64,000 nucleotides of DNA from Chloroflexota bacterium (GTDB lineage: Bacteria; Chloroflexota; UBA11872; VXOZ01): NCBI GenBank assembly GCA_028874195.1, contig JAPPLM010000042.1, positions 100,908 through 164,907 of the forward strand, written 5' to 3'. Under the pieces are notes generated by a model. That model did not search any database. It worked only from the letters and a program-made list of their open reading frames with translations, and had not been told where the DNA came from. A program made the position numbers and the translations under genes. Within the stretch, counting starts at the first letter, position 1, and each line of letters starts with the position of its first letter. Below are positions 59,000 to 64,000 of the stretch, piece after piece.

Positions 59000-60049
59000 A
59001 TGCCCGACAACGATACTCTGCTCGCGTACCTGGTTTCCAGCTTTCCAGGAAATACGGAGAACATCGCGACAGAAGCTCTTTGCCACATATTCGACCACTC
59101 TGACGCCTGTGGCGTGGCTCTGAACGATGTCATTCAGTCTGGTGTCCGAGGCTTGAGCGCGATCACATCTGTAAGAACGCAGGTGACCCATGCGGATGGA
59201 ACGATTCCAGACTTAGTAGGTTTCGACGAAAACGGCGTGGAACGCGTGCTCATCGAGGTGAAGTTCTGGGCTGAACTCACGTCCAATCAGCCCAATCGCT
59301 ATATTGGTCGGCTCCCGGATGACGGGCCGGCACTCGTGATGTTTCTGGCACCGGAGGACAGAATCCAGACACTGTGGCCGCAGTTGCAGGGACGAATGAG
59401 TCAGGAGTTCGGCCCTTTAGTGGAGACCGAATCAGAGCGTAGGTGTGTGCGCGTAGGGGACACGCAAAAGCACGTAATGGTCGTAAGCTGGGGAAGCCTC
59501 CTCGATAGTATGGCGGCTAGGAGCAGGGACTATACCGAGGTCGGTGTCGGAACTGAGATTCGCCAACTGCGCAGCTTAGCCACGTACGCCGATGCCGGAG
59601 CATTCAAGCCAATAGGCCGGGACGAAAAGTTCGGCTTGGAATCGGAAATGCGCCAGCGTCAGTACAAGCGGCTCATCGATGCTTCTACCGAAAGAGGCAT
59701 GGAGCAAGAGTGGGCCAGCCGGAAGGGCTTGAGGGCAACACCTCGTGGTTACGGCTACGGGAGATATATAAGACTTCGTGGGACGATCGTGTGGTTCGGC
59801 ATTAACCTCGAACTGTTCGAAAGAACTGGCGAAACCCCATTGTGGGTTGATTTGCGTATTCAAGAAGGAAACGTTCATCTGCAAGACATGCCCTCCGAGA
59901 TACGGGACACGTTGCGCATACAAGATGCTCAATGGGTGCCGGTCAAGTTAGAAAGAGACGTTGAATATCCGGAAATACTAGACGGCGTTGTAGACAGTCT
60001 GAAACGAATCGCCGATGTTCTCCACGAACTTCGTCCCCAATCGCCCTAA
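59000..60049 (+). CDS. PD-(D/E)XK nuclease-like protein
   Basis: 349-aa protein. The N-terminal third has the PD-(D/E)XK pattern: IPDLVGFDENGVERVLIEVKF (approx. residues 68-88) gives the Asp in PD and the E-V-K, preceded by a helix with NTENIATEALCHIFD. The rest (PNRYIGRLPDDGPALVMFLAPE, LRATPRGYGYGRYIRLRG) is unrecognised. Such folds occur in restriction and other defence nucleases. GGGAGG upstream gives a confident ATG start. It is co-directional with the 122-aa gene. Confidence 0.6.
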   Translation: MPDNDTLLAYLVSSFPGNTENIATEALCHIFDHSDACGVALNDVIQSGVRGLSAITSVRTQVTHADGTIPDLVGFDENGVERVLIEVKFWAELTSNQPNRYIGRLPDDGPALVMFLAPEDRIQTLWPQLQGRMSQEFGPLVETESERRCVRVGDTQKHVMVVSWGSLLDSMAARSRDYTEVGVGTEIRQLRSLATYADAGAFKPIGRDEKFGLESEMRQRQYKRLIDASTERGMEQEWASRKGLRATPRGYGYGRYIRLRGTIVWFGINLELFERTGETPLWVDLRIQEGNVHLQDMPSEIRDTLRIQDAQWVPVKLERDVEYPEILDGVVDSLKRIADVLHELRPQSP

Positions 60050-60127
60050 TCCTTCATCCACTGTCTGGCTTTGCTACGAAGGTTCCATCATTTCCCGTAG
60101 CTCCTTATCTCGGAGAGGGCGCGCCAG

Positions 60128-60274
60128 ATGGAGGCGGATCCGATTAGTGAGGCCGAGAAACTGTACGCTTGGAAGTCAGTAACCCTGTGGAAAGCAACGG
60201 CCGGTGCTAAAGTTTGGCAATTCCACGGATCAACCGGTGTAGCGGTCTTCTCTTTCAAATCAGTCTTTCTATAG
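60128..60274 (+). CDS. Possible 48-aa protein
   Basis: A short frame, MEADPISEAEKLYAWKSV then TLWKATAGAKVWQFHG onward, ends in TAG at 60272-60274. GAGAGGG (60113-60119) lies 8 nt before the ATG, an excellent ribosome binding site. The composition is protein-like. No family is recognised and no other coding signal is seen in the 60050-60338 gap. Confidence 0.3.
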   Translation: MEADPISEAEKLYAWKSVTLWKATAGAKVWQFHGSTGVAVFSFKSVFL

Positions 60275-60338
60275 TGTAATCTGTCCAGTTGCTTCAAGCG
60301 TTTAGGCTTGAGAATTCCGAAACAGGATCGGGGGGATC

Positions 60339-61382
60339 ATGGCAGACGAATCGTTGAGAGTAGCAATCATTGGCTGTGGTCGTATGGGCCAAGAGTACGC
60401 GAAATTCTATAGCGTACTTGAGAGCACTGAGATTGTCGCCATTGCCGAATACAATGATGAGCGGCGGAAGGAAGTTGGGGAGCAATTCGGCGTCAAGGCC
60501 TTGTACAAGGACGCTGAGGAGATGTACCAACGGATGGGCGAGGTCCCCGATCTTGCCGTCACGGTGCTCCCCGGAAAGTTCATCAAGGACGCGGTAATTG
60601 CCTCGGCGCAGGCGGGGGTGCGCGGCGTTTCATCCGATAAGCCCATTGGGGCGAAGCTTTCCGATGTTGACGAGATGATCGACGTCTGCGCGGAGCGCGG
60701 CGTCGTTTTCCACGGCGGCAATTTGCAGAGCGCCCGCTCAGACGTGCAAGAGGCCGCGAACTGGCTGCGGCGCGGCGATTTTGGCGAGGTGCAGGGCGCG
60801 ACAGTGCATGGCTGGGGCGGCGAGATTTCCGGCGGCGGCTGTCAGCACATTGCCGTGCTCAGGCTGCTCGCTCAGGCTGAGATTGCCGAGGTGGTCGCCT
60901 GGGGCAAGCCGCAGGAGGCCCTGGAAGCGGACGAAGACACCGGACTCATCATCAACGGCCGCTTCACAATGAGCACCGGCATCGCGGTACCCATTTTCGG
61001 CGAGCCAACTCCCTATCGCGGCGTCGACGTCTGGACCGAGGACTCGCTCCTGCGCTGGGACTGGGGCGACGAGATGGACATCTACCAAGGGTTCGACGGC
61101 AACGGCGCGCGCGTCAAGTCCAACCGAGCATTCACACCCTTCGCCTGGCCGGAGTACAGCTATCTCGCGAGTTCGATCCTCTCATTCATTTCTGCGGTAG
61201 AGAAGGGCACCGAGATGGCAATTTCTGCCCACGACTTGCGGCAATGCCTGGAGGCCGCGATCGCCGCCAAGCACTCGGCGCTCTGGGGCTCGGTCCCTCT
61301 CGCGCTGCCGCTGGAGGACCGCTCGCTTACGCTTTATCCAAGGCCATACCGCTGGCTGGGTGGCGACGTCGCGGACTTTTGA
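60339..61382 (+). CDS. Gfo/Idh/MocA family oxidoreductase
   Basis: 347-aa NAD(P)-dependent oxidoreductase. Rossmann motif VAIIGCGRMGQEYAKFY, then IAEYNDER, and GVSSDKPIGAKLSDVDEM with DKP in place of the usual EKP. The C-terminal alpha/beta domain ends LTLYPRPYRWLGG. The substrate is unknown. The DKP change removes one charge-conserved contact but does not rule out activity. GGGGGGA precedes the ATG. It is unrelated in detail to the 55111 oxidoreductase. Confidence 0.83.
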   Translation: MADESLRVAIIGCGRMGQEYAKFYSVLESTEIVAIAEYNDERRKEVGEQFGVKALYKDAEEMYQRMGEVPDLAVTVLPGKFIKDAVIASAQAGVRGVSSDKPIGAKLSDVDEMIDVCAERGVVFHGGNLQSARSDVQEAANWLRRGDFGEVQGATVHGWGGEISGGGCQHIAVLRLLAQAEIAEVVAWGKPQEALEADEDTGLIINGRFTMSTGIAVPIFGEPTPYRGVDVWTEDSLLRWDWGDEMDIYQGFDGNGARVKSNRAFTPFAWPEYSYLASSILSFISAVEKGTEMAISAHDLRQCLEAAIAAKHSALWGSVPLALPLEDRSLTLYPRPYRWLGGDVADF

Positions 61383-61963
61383 TGGCTAAGCACGATGTGA
61401 TTTATTGTCTGAATAGGTTTCTATGGGGATAGACAAGCTCTTTAACTTCACTTACTATACGAACTACGAGTTCCCAGTTGATTCAAAGGTGTCTAACCGT
61501 TTTCCAATTAGCAATGTTAAGACTGGATTGACTGCACCTAAGAGTGGACTGGTCTGCTCGTGCGAGCGTTGGGTGGCGCTCGCGTACTGTGTTCATGCAG
61601 CGCGAAGAGGGAGGAGGGCCTAGCGACCTGAACGAACTGTGTTACCGAGCGTTTTTTCTTACCTAAAGCACGATTTGATTTTCCGCACGTGTATGGAAGG
61701 GTGTTTCATCCCCTTAGTCTGACTGCTAACAGGCAAAATGCAGTTCGGGTGCTTGGCGGTGTTGTCGTCCAGACCTGACCCCTATTCTCGATGAAAGCCG
61801 GCTGAGCCTGGCTTTGTTGGCGTTTATCTGATTCCCTTCACGATAGATGCGGGAACCGTTTGTGCATCTGCTTGTCACTCCACGGACAGACCCCGGTTTC
61901 GTCGTTGTATTGACGCTTTGCCGGCGTAGTCCTGTGGGCAAAAGACAACAAGGAGAAAGTGTG

Positions 61964-63671
61964 ATGAAGAGATATCTCAAGACCATTTCGCTGTTGCTTG
62001 TGGGCGTGCTGTTGCTTGCGTCTTGTGGTGCGGCGGCTTCGGCTCCATCAGCGGCAATGGAAGAGTCCCGTGCGCCTCGGTCTGAGGCCAAGGAGATGGA
62101 AGCGCCGAAAGCCGAAGAACGCGCGCCCGCGCCTGCCGCCAAGGCCGAATCCGCGCCCGCATCGGAAGCCAAGGCTGCTCCACCTGCCAAAAGCCAGTCA
62201 GCGCAACCGTCTACACGTCAACCGGCAGTCCAACCGGCGCAGCAGACTGCGGGCGCTACCACTTTCAAGGACTATCCACGCGCCACGTTTGTCAACACGG
62301 TGCGGGATGCGGTCGCGACCTTCAGCTTGGATACCGACCGCACGTCCTACCATCTGGCGCTCAATTGGGCGCGTTCACAGTACCGGGTCGAGCCGGATTC
62401 CGTCCGAGCCGAAGAGTGGATCAACGCCTTTAACTATGATTACACGTTCCCGCTCCGTGAAGACAGCTTTGCCATCACGACGGACGTGTTTCGACATCCC
62501 CTGGATAGCGGCTTACACCTGGCGCGCATTGCTTTTCAGGCCGCCGACCTGGCCTACGACGACACGCCGCTGAACGTAACCCTGGTGCTCGATGCGTCGG
62601 GTTCGATGCGCGAGGGTGATCGTGTGTCCATTGCCCGTGAGGCTGCCGAGAGCATTCGGCGCAGCCTGCGCGGCCAGGACCGCATTGCCGTAGTCCACTT
62701 CACCACTCACGTCATCAATGAATACACAGTCGATCATCGCGATCCCGACGACCGCGCGGTCAGGCGGTCAATAGACCTGCTGTCGCCGCACGGCTCCACG
62801 AACGTGCAGGCGGGCCTAGATCTTGGCGTCCAGCTTGCCGACCGTATCCGGCGGGAGCGTCCCGATGCCTACAACTACATCATTCTCATGTCGGATGGCG
62901 TGGCGAACGTGGACGCTACCGACCCGTTCTCGATTCTCGAGTCCGCAGATGACCGCGACGACACCAATCCACTGCGGTTGATCACCATTGGCGTGGGCAT
63001 CGAGAACTACAACGACTACCTGCTGGAGCAGTTAGCGCAGCATGGCAACGGCTGGTACCGCTATCTCAGCACGGTAGAGCAGGCCCGGGCGACGTTTAGC
63101 CGCGAGAACTGGCTGGCGCTCTCGATACCGTTTGCCGACCAGACCCGCGCCCAGGTGACCTGGGACCCCCGATATGGTCTCGGTGTGGCGCATCGTCGGC
63201 TACGAGAACCGCGCAACCTCCGATGAGTCTTTCACCGAGGCGCGCAAGGAGTTCGCGGAGATACCGGCAGGCGCAGCCACTACCGTTTTCTTTGAACTTC
63301 AGCTCACGGATGCCGGCCGGCGGGATACCGCCCGTCTGGGCGAGGTGGAGATACGCTGGGTGACGCCGGCCACCGGCGAGTCCAACCGCCAACACGCGAC
63401 GCTGCTGAGCACGAGCGACGCCTTGGAGAGTGCTCAGGGTGAGGCGTTCCTGCGGTTTGGCTCCATCGTGGCGCTGGCCGCGGACCGCTACAGCAACCTC
63501 GACTTCTCGGAGTCCCCGGTAGACCGCGACCTGAAGATCCTGCTGGATGAGCTCTGGTCTCTCGACCGGCAGTTGGGCGATCTGACGTCCTACAAGGACT
63601 TCAGCTTCCTGCTGGACTACCTGACGCAGACAGCCCAAAAGGAGCGGCCGTCCTCCGGCTACAGCCGCTAG
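61964..63671 (+). pseudogene. YfbK-type von Willebrand factor lipoprotein, frameshifted
   Basis: A lipoprotein (signal TISLLLVGVLLLASCG), an Ala/Glu/Lys/Pro linker to about residue 90, the vWF-A N-terminal domain (FSLDTDRTSYHLALNW), then a VWA domain with MIDAS DASGSMREG and SDGVANVD. The C-terminal DUF3520 region is split. The first frame runs to 63226 and ends in nonsense after VTWDP; the second, from about 63171, continues DMVSVWRIVGYENRATSDES to 63671. Removing one C from the five at 63166-63170 joins them exactly. It may be a real loss or a homopolymer error. AGGAG precedes the ATG. Confidence 0.82.
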
Positions 63672-63925
63672 GCAGCGCTGAGGAACGTGCTGCACTGCCA
63701 GTCTTTCTCAACTGAGTGCTCGTCATCACCCCCTGGACGCCGACGCTCCGGCTTCCGGGGGGTGAGCGACTCATTGTTGATTGCGGGAACGTAGGAAACG
63801 TAGTTCTTATGGTACAGCCAGGCAGGCAGCAACGCTGAGCGTCCACGCACCGAGAACTCGGGGAAGAATGGGCCTAGAAGCAAGATACGAAAGTGCGCTG
63901 GCCTCTCTATTTGGGATGCGGTCAG

Positions 63926-63955
63926 TTGACATTTAAGGTCTCCGTGTGCTACTAT
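63926..63955 (+). promoter_or_regulatory. Promoter reading out of the window
   Basis: TTGACA (63926-63931), a perfect -35, is followed after 18 nt by TACTAT (63950-63955). It points to a gene beyond 64000. A 6-bp hairpin (63963-63968 with 63975-63980, GCCTGT / ACAGGC) follows in the likely 5' leader. The 63672-63925 stretch encodes nothing recognised. Confidence 0.5.
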
Positions 63956-64000
63956 GATCTTTGCCTGTTTTTAGACAGGCGGCACGTTAACAGGTAAAGA

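Noticed and set aside
61423..61623. 66-codon open frame in the gap before the YfbK-type gene
   Set aside because: No ribosome binding site, composition unlike a protein, no recognised motif. The 61383-61963 gap holds only a near-repeat of AAGCACGAT-TGATTT at its two ends (about 61387 and 61666).
1..64000. CRISPR arrays, rRNA genes, prophage or intact insertion sequences
   Set aside because: No regularly spaced direct repeats, no rRNA-like segments, and no transposase, integrase or phage structural genes were seen on either strand.

Overview
The window is a GC-rich bacterial chromosome segment. It most resembles an uncultivated Chloroflexota-type genome, such as a marine or sponge-associated lineage. 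This is an inference from four things: the YceD-rpmF-fabD-fabG-accC and rpmB / fakA-recG-rsmD housekeeping order, many solute-binding lipoproteins with twin-arginine plus lipobox signals, abundant Gfo/Idh/MocA and FAD oxidoreductases, and many small dispersed intergenic repeats. No 16S gene is present, so the taxonomy is unproven. There is no rRNA, CRISPR array, prophage or intact insertion sequence. One tRNA-Ala(GGC) lies at 56255-56330.

Layout. 0-5.2 kb: YceD (DUF177), L32, FabD, FabG, an AccC-like biotin carboxylase and NusB. 5.6-11.6 kb: L28 (minus), then FakA/DAK2, RecG, a NUDIX hydrolase and RsmD. 11.6-18 kb (minus): MurG, a class V aminotransferase and an FbpABC-type iron importer whose upstream region holds palindromic operator candidates. 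18.5-25.9 kb: PcrA helicase, two tandem small membrane proteins, QueA, a D-2-hydroxyacid dehydrogenase, GpsA and CcdA. 26-31 kb: two paralogous solute-binding lipoproteins flanking a subtilase-like protein whose Asp/His/Ser triad reads Glu/His/Cys.

The core of interest is 32.6-44.2 kb (minus). It matches the N-methylglutamate route of methylamine oxidation. A three-part glutamate-synthase-like enzyme (GATase, GXGXG and FMN/Fe-S subunits; MgsABC) is encoded with a four-subunit sarcosine-oxidase-like dehydrogenase (delta-alpha-gamma-beta, joined by 4-bp start/stop overlaps; MgdBCDA) and a glutamine-synthetase-like gamma-glutamylmethylamide synthetase (GmaS). The expected flow is methylamine + glutamate to gamma-glutamylmethylamide (GmaS), to N-methylglutamate (Mgs), to glutamate + a C1 unit (Mgd, with a folate-binding GCV_T domain). 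A two-gene ATPase + TOPRIM-like cassette (39221-41053), similar in architecture to OLD/PARIS-type defence modules, sits inside this operon-like block. A dispersed 51-bp repeat has entered the 5' end of mgdC in frame.

44.5-53.3 kb (plus): a SAM methyltransferase, a third solute-binding lipoprotein, a phytoene-desaturase-like FAD oxidoreductase, a beta-propeller/PHP-hydrolase fusion, and a PrsW-type intramembrane protease fused to a six-repeat NHL propeller. 53.5-56.2 kb (minus): TlyA, a RidA-family protein and a Gfo/Idh/MocA oxidoreductase. Downstream of the tRNA, 56.3-60.3 kb is an accessory strip: a TIR-like protein, a PIN-domain remnant, an APH-family kinase, a 122-aa unknown and a PD-(D/E)XK-like protein. 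A second oxidoreductase and a frameshifted von Willebrand (YfbK-type) lipoprotein follow, and the window ends in a promoter pointing out of it.
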